Shown: positions 37,614-47,740, counted from the stretch's first letter. The stretch is 64,000 bases of DNA from Rhodocyclales bacterium (GCA_028292485.1 JAQGMG010000015.1:83359-147358); one strand, 5' to 3'. The notes: a model not told the origin generated them from the letters alone. Numbers and translations: made by a program.

Positions 37614-38585
37614 TCAGTTCAGCTTCAGCTTGCCGATCACGTCCTTGAGGCGTCTGGATTCGCTTTCGACAAAGGCCTTGAAGGTATCGGCCGGTTGATA
37701 CAGTTCGAGCCATTCGAGCTTCTCGGCCCTGGTTTTCCAAGAGGGGTCTTTCATCGCCGCTTCGACCATGCCGACCAGTTGCTTTTTCTGCGCATCGGTG
37801 ATGCCTGCCGGTGCGAACACGCCGCGCCAGTTGTACATCACCACGTCGACACCTTGTTCTTTCAGGGTGGCGACATCGATGTCCTTCTGACGCGTGTCGG
37901 CGGAAAGTCCGATCGCGCGCAACTTGCCGGCCTTGATCAGATCCACCAGCTCGCCATAGCCGCTGACATAGGCAGTCAACTGGCCGCCGAGAATGGCCGC
38001 CTTGCCTTCGCCGCCACCGGCGAAGGCCACGTAGTTGACCTTGTCCGAATGCACGCCGACGGTCTCGCCGATCAGCGCCACCATCACATGATCGACGCTG
38101 CCTGCCGAGCCGCCGCCGATGGCTACTGCGCCGGGATTGGCCTTCAGCGCAGCAGCGAGGTCCTTCATGTTCTTGATCGGTGAGGACGGCGGTACGACGA
38201 TGACGTTGTACTCACCCATCAGACGCGCGATCGGCGTGACCATCGAAAGATTGACGGGGGATTTGTTGGCCTCGATCGATGCGGCGGTGACTGCGCCAGC
38301 GACGATCAAGGCATGGGGATTGCCCTTTTCCGTATTGATGAACTGCGCCAGACCGATCGCGCCGCCGGCGCCAGCCTTGTTCTCGACAGTTACCGATTTC
38401 ACCTGGCCCGAAGCACGCAGAGCGTCGGCAAGCACACGGGCTACTGTATCGAAGCCGCCGCCCGCGTTGGCCGGCGCCATGATCTTGAAACTCTCGACCT
38501 GTGCCTTGGCACCGGGTGCAAGGCAGGTGAGGGTGGCAGCGATGCTGGCGGCGACAAGGCCGCGCAGGAGTGGGGATTTCCGCAT
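37614..38585 (-). CDS. tctC: Tripartite tricarboxylate transporter substrate-binding protein TctC
   Basis: 323 residues. The signal peptide ends at PGAKA. The Bug-family periplasmic binding protein continues with IMAPANAGGGFDTVARVLADAL, DHVMVALIGE and AVNLS-like loops. AAGGAGC lies 6 nt before the ATG. It is the first gene of the tctCBA operon, 154 nt before tctB. The ligand is probably a carboxylate; Bug proteins vary widely, so citrate should not be assumed. Burkholderiales carry many such genes. Confidence 0.93.
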   Translation of the reverse strand: MRKSPLLRGLVAASIAATLTCLAPGAKAQVESFKIMAPANAGGGFDTVARVLADALRASGQVKSVTVENKAGAGGAIGLAQFINTEKGNPHALIVAGAVTAASIEANKSPVNLSMVTPIARLMGEYNVIVVPPSSPIKNMKDLAAALKANPGAVAIGGGSAGSVDHVMVALIGETVGVHSDKVNYVAFAGGGEGKAAILGGQLTAYVSGYGELVDLIKAGKLRAIGLSADTRQKDIDVATLKEQGVDVVMYNWRGVFAPAGITDAQKKQLVGMVEAAMKDPSWKTRAEKLEWLELYQPADTFKAFVESESRRLKDVIGKLKLN

Positions 38586-38884
38586 GTGGTGCTCCTTTGG
38601 TGAACGGATTCGAGGCCTGCTGACCGGACCTCTGTTGCCATGATTGCTTCGTTGCTGCGTCCTGTGCAGCGCCCGCTATTCCATGCCGAAAACGCCGGTA
38701 TTGAAATACGGGGCTCTACTCTTACGCGATCAGACACTTTGTGCTAGCAAAAAACCAGGTAGCGACCGAGCATTGAAAACCGGTCGGGCCAGTCCGGGGT
38801 GTTTCATGCTTTCAAGCAGGTCTGGCACATTACGTTCGTCAGCCTGGAAATTCTCGCTGGCTGCGCTGATACAATGCCGACATC
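38586..38884. other. 299-nt divergent intergenic region (tctC / EamA)
   Basis: Separates the divergent tctCBA operon and EamA-type transporter gene and must hold both promoters. On the plus strand TACAAT at 38870-38875 ends only 9 nt before the transporter ATG, which has no ribosome site, so that mRNA may be leaderless. No clear operator or terminator was seen. Confidence 0.4.
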
Positions 38885-39784
38885 ATGATTGCACCCGCTT
38901 CCACTGTTGTGTCGCGAGCCGCTCAACGGCGTCTGGCCCTGTTTCTGCTGATTGTCGGAGCGATGTGTATCGCCTTCGCGCCGATCTTCGTGCGCCTTGC
39001 CGACGTCGGCCCGGTTTCCGTGGTCGCGTGGCGCCTCGGGCTGTCGATTCCCTTTGCACTGGTCTGGTGGCGGCGGGTCGGCAATCATGCTCATGTCGAG
39101 CGCAATCAACGTGCGTACTGGTGGCTGATCCTGTCCGGTGTCCTGCTCGCTGCCGATCTCGCCCTGTGGCATGTCGCTATCCAGTACACCTCGGTGGCGA
39201 ATTCGACATTCATCCTGAATCTGGCGCCCATCTTCGTCACCATCGGCGCCTGGATGCTGCTGGGCGAGGCCATCGGCGGCGGCTTCGCGCTGGCCCTGAT
39301 CGCGGCTATCGCCGGCGCTGCGTTGCTGGTGCGCGCCAGCTTCGACATTTCACATCGTGATCTGATGGGCGACGGCATCGCGCTGGCGGCGGCCGTGTTC
39401 TATGCCGGCTACCAGCTTGCCGTGAAGCATTGCCGCAAGTTCTATCACACCGCCCATATCCTGGCGGGCACGGCCATCGTGACGCCCATCGTGCTCGCGC
39501 CCGTCATTCTGCTGCTGGGCGAAAAGGTCATTCCGGGCTCGCTGCAGGGCTGGGGCGCCGTGATCGGCATCTCACTGATCTGTCAGGTGCTGGGGCAGGG
39601 GCTCATTACCTGGGCGGTGGGCCATCTGCGCGCCAATCTGGCTTCAGTAGTCCTGCTCGTTCAACCCGTCACTGCGGCGGGGCTGGCGGTCATCATCTTC
39701 GGCGAGCAGCTCACGCCGATTCGCCTCATGGGGTGTGGTCTCGTCCTCGCGGGCATATTCCTGGCGCGCCGTTCGAGCAGATAG
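38885..39784 (+). CDS. DMT-superfamily (EamA) transporter
   Basis: 299 residues with ten hydrophobic segments in two EamA repeats. Typical motifs are FVRLADVGPVSVVAWRL in the first repeat and VILLVQPVTAAGLAVIIFGE in the second. Members export amino acids or other metabolites; substrate cannot be predicted. It is monocistronic, transcribed away from tctCBA. No ribosome site precedes the ATG. Confidence 0.92.
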   Translation: MIAPASTVVSRAAQRRLALFLLIVGAMCIAFAPIFVRLADVGPVSVVAWRLGLSIPFALVWWRRVGNHAHVERNQRAYWWLILSGVLLAADLALWHVAIQYTSVANSTFILNLAPIFVTIGAWMLLGEAIGGGFALALIAAIAGAALLVRASFDISHRDLMGDGIALAAAVFYAGYQLAVKHCRKFYHTAHILAGTAIVTPIVLAPVILLLGEKVIPGSLQGWGAVIGISLICQVLGQGLITWAVGHLRANLASVVLLVQPVTAAGLAVIIFGEQLTPIRLMGCGLVLAGIFLARRSSR

Positions 39785-39918
39785 GATTGCCGAAACGGGT
39801 GCAACGGGACACCGCCGTGCAGGCGCATCATCGACTGTCGATTTGACCAGGTGTCGCGACGCTCATTTACCACGCGGGCAGCACGGCAAACGAGCGGCGT
39901 TCAAGCGAGTTGCGCTGT

Positions 39919-40959
39919 TTATGCGGCGTTGACTGCAACCTGGCTCAGCCCGCGGAATGCGGAGTCCGCTGCCGCCGCTGCCTGATCGGCGGCGATGTGT
40001 CCCAGCATTGCGGCGGAGAGGGTGTGCAAATCATATTGAGGTTGCCAGCCCCAATCCCGGCGGGCGCTGGAGTCATCCAGCCCGGCTGGCCACGATGCCG
40101 CGATGGCGTCGCGATGGTCCGGCACGTACTCGATACTGAAATCGGGTATGGCGCGTGAAATTTCGCTGGCGAAATCGGCTGGCGCTGCCGAGAAACCACC
40201 AAGGTTATAGCCGCTTGGCTGGCGGATTTTCTCGGGCGCTGCTTCCATGAATTCGATGGTGCCGCGAATGGCGTCCTGCATGGCGAGCATCGGCAGGGCG
40301 CGATCCGCACCGAGCGGGCAGCGGAATGCCCGGCCACGCACCGCGGCATGAAATATCTCGACGGCATAATCCGTGGTGCCGCCGCCGGGCGAGCTTTCCC
40401 AGCCGATGATGCCTGGATAGCGCAATACGCGCACATCCAGATCGTGTTTCTGGCGATACCACGCTGCGAGGTTTTCACCCGCTGCCTTGGCAATGCCGTA
40501 GATCGTTGTCGGGCGCGTCGGCGCGCTGTCCGGCGTGGCTTCGCGGGGCGCATCGGGGCCATAGACGGCGATCGTGCTGGGGAAGAACACCTGCTTCACG
40601 TCACAAGCTACTGCCGCTTCCAGGATGTTGAAATAACCATTCAGATTGACCTGCCAGGCGCGTACCGGATCCTTCTCGCCGGTGGCGGAGAGCACTGCCG
40701 CGAGATGATAGATCTGCGTGGGTTGGAGCCTGCGGATGGTGGCCGTGAGGGCTGCGACATCGGTGACATCCAGCGTGATGCTGGCAGCGCCGCGCATGTC
40801 ACTGTCGAAGACATTGGCCTTGCCATAGCGCTCTTGCAGCGCTGGGACAAGCACTTGGCCGATTTGTCCATTGCAGCCGGTGACCAGTACGCGTTGCGTA
40901 CGCGTGGCGGTTCCCGATTCCTGCCCCGAGCTTATTACCGAATCCCTTATCGAACCCAT
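39919..40959 (-). CDS. SDR-type L-threonine 3-dehydrogenase / NAD-dependent epimerase
   Basis: 346 residues. Extended short-chain dehydrogenase: NAD-binding TGCNGQIGQVLVPAL, catalytic Ser/Thr in FFPSTIAVYGP and Tyr-x3-Lys in YGIAKAAGE. The motifs GYFNILEAA, RYPGIIGW and GGTTDYAVEIFHAA are typical of the short-chain threonine dehydrogenases that oxidise threonine to 2-amino-3-ketobutyrate. No kbl ligase gene adjoins it. The start at 40959 has GGGAG 6 nt upstream; longer in-frame starts lack this. Confidence 0.85.
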   Translation of the reverse strand: MGSIRDSVISSGQESGTATRTQRVLVTGCNGQIGQVLVPALQERYGKANVFDSDMRGAASITLDVTDVAALTATIRRLQPTQIYHLAAVLSATGEKDPVRAWQVNLNGYFNILEAAVACDVKQVFFPSTIAVYGPDAPREATPDSAPTRPTTIYGIAKAAGENLAAWYRQKHDLDVRVLRYPGIIGWESSPGGGTTDYAVEIFHAAVRGRAFRCPLGADRALPMLAMQDAIRGTIEFMEAAPEKIRQPSGYNLGGFSAAPADFASEISRAIPDFSIEYVPDHRDAIAASWPAGLDDSSARRDWGWQPQYDLHTLSAAMLGHIAADQAAAAADSAFRGLSQVAVNAA

Positions 40960-41149
40960 TTTTTTCTCCCGCATGCGATCAGTTTCCTGCCGAGTGTCGA
41001 TAGTGCACAAGGCAGGTGACAACCGCATTTAATGTCGGGACGCCGCAATTGCTCGGGCGAATAAGAGGCGGAAAATGCCGCCAATATCTGAAGAACGTAG
41101 GGACGAAAGGCTTTGAGGCGGAGCCGGGCGGCTGCCGCCATGACTGTAA

Positions 41150-41650
41150 TCAGGTTTTCAGGCGCGTCAGGGTGACGAAATCGAAAGCATGCTCGTTGAA
41201 TTCATCAGCAGCGTGGGCCGTGCGCTGAGTCTGCCGCCATTGGGAATGATCGATCGGCGGAAAGGAGGAGTCACCCTCTGGTGCACAACGTACGTCGGTG
41301 ATGTACAACACATCGGCCAGGGGCAATGCCTCGGCATAGATCTGCGCGCCGCCAATGACGAATATCCGGGAGTCGCCGGCGCAACGTGACAGCGCCTCGT
41401 CAAGCGAATGCACGACCTCTGCGCCAGGCGCGCCGAGATTGGTCTGGCGCGTGATGACAATATTGCGTCGTTGCGGCAAAGGGCGGCCCAGCGATTCCCA
41501 GGTCTTGCGCCCCATGATGACGGCATGGTTGAGCGTGAGTGCCTTGAAATGACGCATGTCGTCACGCAGGCGCCATATCAGGGCGTTGTTGTGGCCGATG
41601 ACGCCGTTTTCAGCGACGGCGGCGACAATTGCGATTTGCGGATGGCTCAT
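41150..41650 (-). CDS. folA: Dihydrofolate reductase
   Basis: 166 residues. Reduces dihydrofolate with NADPH, regenerating the tetrahydrofolate consumed by ThyA. Visible motifs are [21 protein letters not shown], the active-site Asp in [22 protein letters not shown] and the glycine pair in [14 protein letters not shown]. The start overlaps the thyA stop by 4 nt, so the pair is coupled. Confidence 0.97.
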   Translation of the reverse strand: MSHPQIAIVAAVAENGVIGHNNALIWRLRDDMRHFKALTLNHAVIMGRKTWESLGRPLPQRRNIVITRQTNLGAPGAEVVHSLDEALSRCAGDSRIFVIGGAQIYAEALPLADVLYITDVRCAPEGDSSFPPIDHSQWRQTQRTAHAADEFNEHAFDFVTLTRLKT

Positions 41651-42441
41651 ACGGCAATCGGTGCGGAGATGGCTGGATGCGGATCGTAACCTTCCAGCGT
41701 GAAGTCCTCGAAGCGAAACGCAAAGATATCGCGCACTTCGGGATTGAGTTTCATGATGGGCAGGGCGCGTGTTTCACGGCTCAGTTGCAGTCGCGCCTGA
41801 TCAAGATGGTTCAGATACAGATGCGCATCGCCCAGGGTGTGCACGAAATCGCCGGGTTCAAGCTCGCAGACTTGCGCAATCATCAACGTGAGCAGCGCGT
41901 AGCTGGCGATGTTGAAAGGCACGCCGAGGAAAATGTCGGCACTGCGCTGGTACAGCTGGCAGGACAGCTTGCCGTCGGCGACATAGAACTGGAACAGGGC
42001 GTGGCAGGGCGGTAGCGCCATCTGGCCGACCTCCGAAGGGTTCCAGGCCGTGACCAGATGTCGTCTCGAGTCGGGATTCTTCTTCAAACCCTCAATGAGT
42101 TGAGTGATCTGGTCGATAACCCTGCCATCGGGTGTTTCCCAACGCCGCCATTGCTTGCCATAAACCGGGCCGAGATCACCGTTGTCATCGGCCCACTCGT
42201 TCCAGATCGACACGCCGTTTTCCTTGAGATAGCGAATATTGGTGTCGCCTTGCAGGAACCACAGCAGCTCGTGAATGATGGAGCGCAGATGAAGTTTCTT
42301 GGTGGTCAGTACAGGAAAGCCGTCCGACAGGTTGAAACGCATTTGCCAGCCGAATACTGAAAGCGTTCCCGTGCCGGTGCGGTCGGTCTTGCGGTGCCCG
42401 TGTTCGAGCACGTGGCGCATGAGTTCGTGGTACTGACGCAT
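41647..42441 (-). CDS. thyA: Thymidylate synthase
   Basis: 264 residues, the usual length. Makes dTMP from dUMP using methylene-tetrahydrofolate. Catalytic Cys in [13 protein letters not shown]; other motifs are [34 protein letters not shown] and the C-terminal [11 protein letters not shown]. It is the first gene of the thyA-folA pair. Confidence 0.98.
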   Translation of the reverse strand: MRQYHELMRHVLEHGHRKTDRTGTGTLSVFGWQMRFNLSDGFPVLTTKKLHLRSIIHELLWFLQGDTNIRYLKENGVSIWNEWADDNGDLGPVYGKQWRRWETPDGRVIDQITQLIEGLKKNPDSRRHLVTAWNPSEVGQMALPPCHALFQFYVADGKLSCQLYQRSADIFLGVPFNIASYALLTLMIAQVCELEPGDFVHTLGDAHLYLNHLDQARLQLSRETRALPIMKLNPEVRDIFAFRFEDFTLEGYDPHPAISAPIAV

Positions 42442-42651
42442 GGAGTTTCCGTCGAAGTGCAGCCTGCTGGTTGCGACAATTGATGCTGCTGGAGTGCCGC
42501 GATTGTGCCGTGAAGGTGCGTGTGATGGTGCCTGATTCTATCGCGGATCGTGCTTGCGGCAGGCACGCAGGTCAGACTTTAGTCCGTACATATTGGGCGG
42601 GGCTGGCCGGGTAGAATGGATTCGATTGGCTGGATTCAGAAAAATCAGGGG

Positions 42652-44139
42652 ATGAACTTGCTGTCAATGACCAACCGGCCGTACGTGCTTTCGGATGAAC
42701 GCTCGCTCAAGCGAGCCATCGACGAGCTGAGTCCGCTTGAGCCCGCCCAGGCGCTGGCGGAGGCTGCGCGGTGGATGGAATCCTTGCTGGGCAATAGCGG
42801 GCTTGCGCCAGCGGTGCGCCTGCGCACGCTGTTTGCGCTGGATCAGGCAGTACACCGTCAGGCGCGTGCGTGCATCGAACTCTATCTGTCGGCGCTGGCC
42901 GTAGGCTCGCCTGCGCGCAACAGCCTGTGGAAGTGCGCGCATAGCCATTGGGCGCTCGTGTTTGACGCCTATGGTGAGAGCCTTGTGGCAGTGGCTGCGC
43001 AGGGTGTGGAAACCGATACCGACTTGCTGGCAGAGCTGAGCATGCGTGCCATTCGCGCCGGCGCGCAATGTGCCAAGTGGGATGCATTCCGGCACGGCCC
43101 GATTACTGAATCGGTGTGGGCGCGGCTGAATCTCGCTTACCGCCTCGCATCGTCACGTGGCGTCGCGCGCCGCAACCTGCGGCTGCGCGCCGAACGTGCC
43201 ACCGAAACTACAGTCGAGCGTGAGTATTTGCGTGCTTTTGCCTTGCACAGCTTGGGTGTGGATCAGCTCGACGCCTATCGCCTGGAACTCGCCTCGCGGC
43301 TCATCCAGTATGTCCTGCCCTATCTGGAATTGACCGAGGCGCCTGATGCAGCAAGCCTGCACTGGATCGATGCAAGCGGCACGCTGCCGCCAGCGCGACT
43401 CGTCAAGAATCCCAGCAATGCAGGCTTGCCGCGCTTCTTCAGTGGCATCGTCGCCGCACAACCTTTGCAGGACATGCTCGAGATGGTGATTGCCGGCGAA
43501 GTGCCGGCGCCGCTGGTATCCGTCGGTGAAGCGGCCTCGGGAGGTTCGACGGGAAAAGTGGCCAGCGTGCTGTCGCACATGATCCGTTGCTGGTCCAATG
43601 AGCCGCCGGTACGCCGCCATCGCCGTCACGCCATGCCGGGGCGCATGCTGGTGGTCGAGGGTTTGCTGCAATTCGCGCGGCGTCTGGCGGGCGAGCCCGG
43701 CGCTGCCGAGCCGCGCACCTGGCAGATGCAGGATGCCAGCCTGCATGGTGTCGGTGCAGAAGCCATGCTCGAGGACAACAATGAGCTTGCCGTGGGAACC
43801 CTGGTCGGCATGCATCTGCCCGATGGCAACTGCTGGCGGGTCGGTGCGGTGCGCCGTCTGTGGCGCAGCTCCAGCAAGATAGGGCGCATTGGCGTGGAAC
43901 TGCTGGGAGGCACGCCAGCCGCCGCCTCGGTTGACGATGGCTCTGCCAAAGTAAGCGTCATCGCACTCGATCCGCTGCGGCGCGGGCAACCGGTGCGTGT
44001 CCTGGTTCCGGTGCCCGGGCCGCGTTCCGGCGTACCCATCTATCTTCTCGGCGGTACTGTGCCCATCAAACTGAGCCCTTTGACGACCCTGGAGTACGGT
44101 GCAGATCACGAAATCCGCATGTATCTGTACGCAGGCTGA
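42652..44139 (+). CDS. PilZ-like domain protein of unknown role
   Basis: About 495 residues. The N-terminal ~360 residues are mainly helical and Leu/Ala/Arg-rich with no recognised domain. The C-terminal part (WQMQDASLHGVGAEAM, then VGTLVGMHLPDGNCWRVG and IGRIGVELLG) follows the PilZ pattern. The classical RxxxR motif for c-di-GMP is not clear, so binding is uncertain. Starts at 42616, 42652 and 42667 are all in frame; none has ideal ribosome-site spacing. It is monocistronic, upstream of accA. Confidence 0.7.
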   Translation: MNLLSMTNRPYVLSDERSLKRAIDELSPLEPAQALAEAARWMESLLGNSGLAPAVRLRTLFALDQAVHRQARACIELYLSALAVGSPARNSLWKCAHSHWALVFDAYGESLVAVAAQGVETDTDLLAELSMRAIRAGAQCAKWDAFRHGPITESVWARLNLAYRLASSRGVARRNLRLRAERATETTVEREYLRAFALHSLGVDQLDAYRLELASRLIQYVLPYLELTEAPDAASLHWIDASGTLPPARLVKNPSNAGLPRFFSGIVAAQPLQDMLEMVIAGEVPAPLVSVGEAASGGSTGKVASVLSHMIRCWSNEPPVRRHRRHAMPGRMLVVEGLLQFARRLAGEPGAAEPRTWQMQDASLHGVGAEAMLEDNNELAVGTLVGMHLPDGNCWRVGAVRRLWRSSSKIGRIGVELLGGTPAAASVDDGSAKVSVIALDPLRRGQPVRVLVPVPGPRSGVPIYLLGGTVPIKLSPLTTLEYGADHEIRMYLYAG

Positions 44140-44241
44140 GCGGATATGCTTCACCGAAAGGGCTGGATGAGCCATTGGACCAATGGGTTACAATCCGCGT
44201 TTTGACGCAAAGCCCTTATGCATGCAGGGGCACTACGGCCA

Positions 44242-45207
44242 GTGAAAACCACCTTTCTCGATTTCGAACAACCGATTGCCGATCTTGAATCCAAGATCGA
44301 AGAGCTGCGTTTCGTGCAGGATGAATCCGCCGTCGATATTTCAGAAGAAATCTCGCGCCTCGAGGTCAAGCGCCAGGCGCTGACCAAAGATATTTACGCC
44401 AAGCTGACGCCCTGGCAGATCGCTCAGGTTGCGCGTCATCCGCAGCGCCCCTACACCTTCGATTACGTGCAGCACATGTTCAGCGACTTCCAGGAGTTGC
44501 ATGGCGATCGTGCTTTCGCCGACGACAAGGCCATCGTTGGTGGTCTGGCGCGCTTCAATGGCCGCAGCTGCATGGTGATCGGCCATCAGAAGGGCCGCGA
44601 CACCAAGGAAAAAATCCTGCGCAACTTCGGCATGCCGCGCCCGGAGGGTTATCGCAAAGCCTTGCGCATGATGAAGCTGGCCGAGAAATTCGCCATCCCG
44701 ATTTTTACCTTCGTCGATACGCCAGGCGCATATCCGGGCATCGATGCCGAAGAGCGCGGTCAGTCCGAGGCCATTGGCCATAATCTGTATGTCATGGCCG
44801 AGCTGCGTGTGCCGATCATCTCCACCATCATCGGCGAAGGCGGCTCCGGCGGCGCGCTGGCCATTGCCGTGGCGGATCAGCAACTGATGATGCAGTTTTC
44901 GACTTACTCCGTGATTTCGCCGGAAGGCTGTGCGTCCATCCTGTGGAAGAGCGCTGACAAAGCGCCGGAAGCGGCCGAGACGATGGGTATTACGGCTGCA
45001 CGTCTCAAAGCTCAGGGCTTGATCGACAAGATCGTCAACGAGCCCATCGGCGGCGCGCACCGTGACCCGCGTGCCGGCGCGCAGTCGCTCAAGCGTGCAT
45101 TGCAGGAAACGCTCAAGCAGCTTTCCGAGCACTCGCCTGAGGTGTTGCTGGAAAAGCGTTTCGAGCGACTGATGAGTTACGGCAAGTTCAAAGAACTCGC
45201 TGCCTGA
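44242..45207 (+). CDS. accA: Acetyl-CoA carboxylase carboxyltransferase subunit alpha
   Basis: 321 residues. Transfers carboxyl from biotin to acetyl-CoA, making malonyl-CoA for fatty acid synthesis and for the ketosynthases of this genome. The N terminus [16 protein letters not shown] favours the GTG at 44242; an ATG at 44218 is in frame. Family signatures are [38 protein letters not shown] and [17 protein letters not shown]. The stop codon TGA lies within the left arm of the hairpin repeat that follows. Confidence 0.97.
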   Translation: MKTTFLDFEQPIADLESKIEELRFVQDESAVDISEEISRLEVKRQALTKDIYAKLTPWQIAQVARHPQRPYTFDYVQHMFSDFQELHGDRAFADDKAIVGGLARFNGRSCMVIGHQKGRDTKEKILRNFGMPRPEGYRKALRMMKLAEKFAIPIFTFVDTPGAYPGIDAEERGQSEAIGHNLYVMAELRVPIISTIIGEGGSGGALAIAVADQQLMMQFSTYSVISPEGCASILWKSADKAPEAAETMGITAARLKAQGLIDKIVNEPIGGAHRDPRAGAQSLKRALQETLKQLSEHSPEVLLEKRFERLMSYGKFKELAA

Positions 45208-45326
45208 AGGGGTGATGAAGCTACTGCGCGGGCCGATCTTGAGATTCCGGTGCGCGCTGTACTGGAGTACAGCTTTGCTCCTCGTCTCAACCTCGATCCC
45301 GCTCGCTACGCTTCCTGACCCCTTCA
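45205..45326. repeat. 122-nt long hairpin element, MITE/REP-like
   Basis: Terminal arms of 17 nt (45205-45221 and 45310-45326) match with two mismatches. Inside them, GATC and TTGAGA blocks recur in inverted orientation, and the centre is the perfect inverted repeat CTGTACT-GG-AGTACAG (45257-45272). The whole segment can fold as one interrupted hairpin. It starts exactly at the accA stop codon and ends 45 nt before tilS. No coding potential on either strand independent of this structure. Confidence 0.7.
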
Positions 45327-45371
45327 CCCCCCGTCGTTGTTAAAGGCAAAACCAAAGCGTAGGGAGCAGTC

Positions 45372-46685
45372 GTGTCGCTGGATGTCTCTCTCTTCAAACG
45401 CCTTGAGAGCCTTTTAGGGCCTGATTTTTCCTCACTACATCTGTGCGTCGCGTTCAGCGGCGGGCTGGATTCCACTGTTCTGCTTCATCTGCTGGCGCAG
45501 CTCGCGCCGCGTCTTCACTTCAGACTCTCCACCGTTCACGTTCATCATGGCCTCAGTCCGAATGCCGATGGCTGGGCTGTGCATTGCGAGCGCTTTGCGC
45601 TTTCACTTGGCATTCCTTGCGAGATTCATCGCGTCAGTGTCGAGCGTCATGGCGACGGGCTTGAAGCCGCTGCGCGCGATGCGCGTCATGCCGTATTCGC
45701 TGCGCTGGATTACGATTGGGTCGTGCTGGCGCATCACCGGGGCGATCAGGCCGAGACAGTCCTGCATCGCTTGATGCGCGGCGCCGGTGTGCATGGTGCG
45801 GCGGGCATGCGTGCCATGGATGCGTCGCGCCGTTTGCTGCGGCCGCTGCTCGACGAGCCGCGCGAAGCCTTGCTGGCCTGGGCGCAAACACATGGGCTGA
45901 TCTGGATCGAAGACGAAAGCAATGCCGATGCACGCTTCAGGCGCAATTTCCTGCGCAATGAAGTGCTGCCGTTGCTCAGGACGCAGCAGGCAGGTGTGGA
46001 AGCGAATTTCGCGCGGGCCGCAGGCTTGTTCGAAGAATCCGCACAATTGCTTGACGAGCTGGCGGCATCCGACGCGGCGCAGATTGCGCCCGGCACTGCC
46101 GGCTCGCTCGACGCATTGCGCCAGCTCAGTGCGCCGCGAGCGCGCAATCTGTTGCGCTATTTGCTGGTTCAGGCGGGTGCTTTGCCGCCGGCAACGGATC
46201 GTCTGGTCGAAGCATTACGTCAATTGCATGAAGCGCAAGATGGCGTGCGTCTGCTCTTCGGTGACCTGGCGCTGTGTACGTGGCGGAATGCTGTCTGGAT
46301 AGAAGCCGAATCAAACGCGCCCGCAGAGCCGCAGGTCTGGCGCGGCGAGACTGAACTTCAGTGGCATGGTGGCGTACTGACTTTCGCCCCTGGCGCTGGA
46401 TCGCAGGCCTTGCGAATGAAGCCGGATGGCAGTGTGCGCATCGTCACGCGCAAAGGTGGCGAACGTTTGCGCCCTCATGCGGATGGCCCGTCGCGTGCCT
46501 TCAAGCAGCTGGCGCAGGAAGCGGACATTCCGCCATGGCGGCGCCAGAGACTGCCCTGCCTGTGGCAGGGCGATGAGCTGGTGTGGATCGCGGGTCTCGG
46601 CGCAAATGCAGCCTGGCACTGCACAGAGGGTGAGAGCGGCTGGATTGTCGCGTGGTCTGGGTCAGAAAGGCCAGATCGCCAATAG
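45372..46685 (+). CDS. tilS: tRNA(Ile)-lysidine synthetase
   Basis: 437 residues. Modifies C34 of tRNA(Ile2) to lysidine. PP-loop ATPase motif FSGGLDSTVLL; HVHHGLSPNADGW, the conserved HHRGDQAETVLHRLMRGAG and RRFLRNEVLP-like segment follow, then the C-terminal TilS domain (GGERLRPHADGPSRAFKQ). A GTG start at 45372 follows AGGGAG. It overlaps the convergent lrgB gene by 24 nt at the stop codons. Confidence 0.95.
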   Translation: MSLDVSLFKRLESLLGPDFSSLHLCVAFSGGLDSTVLLHLLAQLAPRLHFRLSTVHVHHGLSPNADGWAVHCERFALSLGIPCEIHRVSVERHGDGLEAAARDARHAVFAALDYDWVVLAHHRGDQAETVLHRLMRGAGVHGAAGMRAMDASRRLLRPLLDEPREALLAWAQTHGLIWIEDESNADARFRRNFLRNEVLPLLRTQQAGVEANFARAAGLFEESAQLLDELAASDAAQIAPGTAGSLDALRQLSAPRARNLLRYLLVQAGALPPATDRLVEALRQLHEAQDGVRLLFGDLALCTWRNAVWIEAESNAPAEPQVWRGETELQWHGGVLTFAPGAGSQALRMKPDGSVRIVTRKGGERLRPHADGPSRAFKQLAQEADIPPWRRQRLPCLWQGDELVWIAGLGANAAWHCTEGESGWIVAWSGSERPDRQ

Positions 46686-47360
46686 CGCCGGCAGGCATAG
46701 CGAAGTAAAAACGCCATTCAGGCTCATCGCCAGGCCGGAGAACGCGCCCGCTTTGTGCGATATATGCAGCGCGCGTGTCGTGCCGATGCCGTGGCTGGCC
46801 AGACCGATGGCGAAGCCTTGTGTAGCTTCGTCCTTGATGCCCAGCGCGCGCAACAGATGTTCAGCGCCCACTGCGCCAAGTATGCCGGTCACGATCACTG
46901 CGGCAGCCGTGAGCGAGGCATTGCCACCGAGTTTTTCGGACAGTGCCATGGCAATTGGCGTCGTAACGGATTTTGGCGAGAAACTGATCAGTACGTCGTG
47001 CGGCAAGCCGAAAAGCTTGCCCAGCAGCAAGGCGGAAACGATGCCTGCCGTACCGCCAACGAGCAGTGCAATCAACAACGGCCGCAACATGCTGCGCATA
47101 TGGGCGATATTGGCAAACAAGGGCACAGCCAGGGCGACGGTAGCAGGGGCCAGTAGCAGATGGATAAAGCGCGCGCTTTCCATGTATCTGGCATAAGACG
47201 TGTGGCTCAGCAGCAGCAATGGCACCAGCGTCGCTACCGACAATAACAAGGGATGCGTCAGCGCGCTGCGGTCCTGGCGGACGTGAATTCGTTCCGCCAA
47301 CAGATAAACAGCAACGGTCAGCGTCAGCCACAGGGCAGGATTTTCCATGAGCACGTTCAT
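46662..47360 (-). CDS. lrgB: LrgB/CidB family membrane protein
   Basis: 232 residues with about seven hydrophobic segments and the family hallmark SVTTPIAMALSEKLGG followed by GIASHGIGT-like GLASHGIGTTRAL. LrgAB/CidAB proteins are linked to murein hydrolase export control and to pyruvate or glycolate transport. The start overlaps the lrgA stop by 4 nt. The end overlaps tilS on the opposite strand. Confidence 0.92.
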   Translation of the reverse strand: MNVLMENPALWLTLTVAVYLLAERIHVRQDRSALTHPLLLSVATLVPLLLLSHTSYARYMESARFIHLLLAPATVALAVPLFANIAHMRSMLRPLLIALLVGGTAGIVSALLLGKLFGLPHDVLISFSPKSVTTPIAMALSEKLGGNASLTAAAVIVTGILGAVGAEHLLRALGIKDEATQGFAIGLASHGIGTTRALHISHKAGAFSGLAMSLNGVFTSLCLPALLAIWPF

Positions 47361-47740
47361 GGTTGCCTCGGCTCAGGCTTGCGGCGCGCCAGCAGGAATT
47401 TGAGTGTCAGGCCGGTGATGGCTACGGTAACCGCAGTCGACAACACGAGCGTGGCCAGCATGCCGAAGCCGTGTTCTGCAAGCAACGCGGCCTGGCTCAT
47501 GATGCCAACGCCTGCGGGCACGAAGAGCAGGGAAAGGTGAGCGAGCAGGCCATGGCTGGCTTGCGCTACGCTCGGCGCCACGCGCTGGCGCAGCAGGCTG
47601 ACGCCCAGGAGCAGCAACATCCCGGCGACCGGGCCGGGCAGGCTGACGCCAAGCAGATTCACGAGCAGCTCGCCAATGAACCAATACGCCATCAGACCGA
47701 CAAAGCCCGTCAGAAAGTCCGTGTGGTTGCTGTTTTTCAC
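47357..47740 (-). CDS. lrgA: LrgA/CidA family holin-like protein
   Basis: 127 residues with four hydrophobic segments and the CidA/LrgA core [33 protein letters not shown]. Partner of LrgB in a two-gene operon. No LytR-type regulator is adjacent. Confidence 0.9.
   Translation of the reverse strand: MKNSNHTDFLTGFVGLMAYWFIGELLVNLLGVSLPGPVAGMLLLLGVSLLRQRVAPSVAQASHGLLAHLSLLFVPAGVGIMSQAALLAEHGFGMLATLVLSTAVTVAITGLTLKFLLARRKPEPRQP

Noticed and set aside
44341..45327. Long minus-strand reading frame opposite accA
   Set aside because: It is the antisense shadow of accA, common in GC-rich genes; the plus-strand protein has all AccA motifs.
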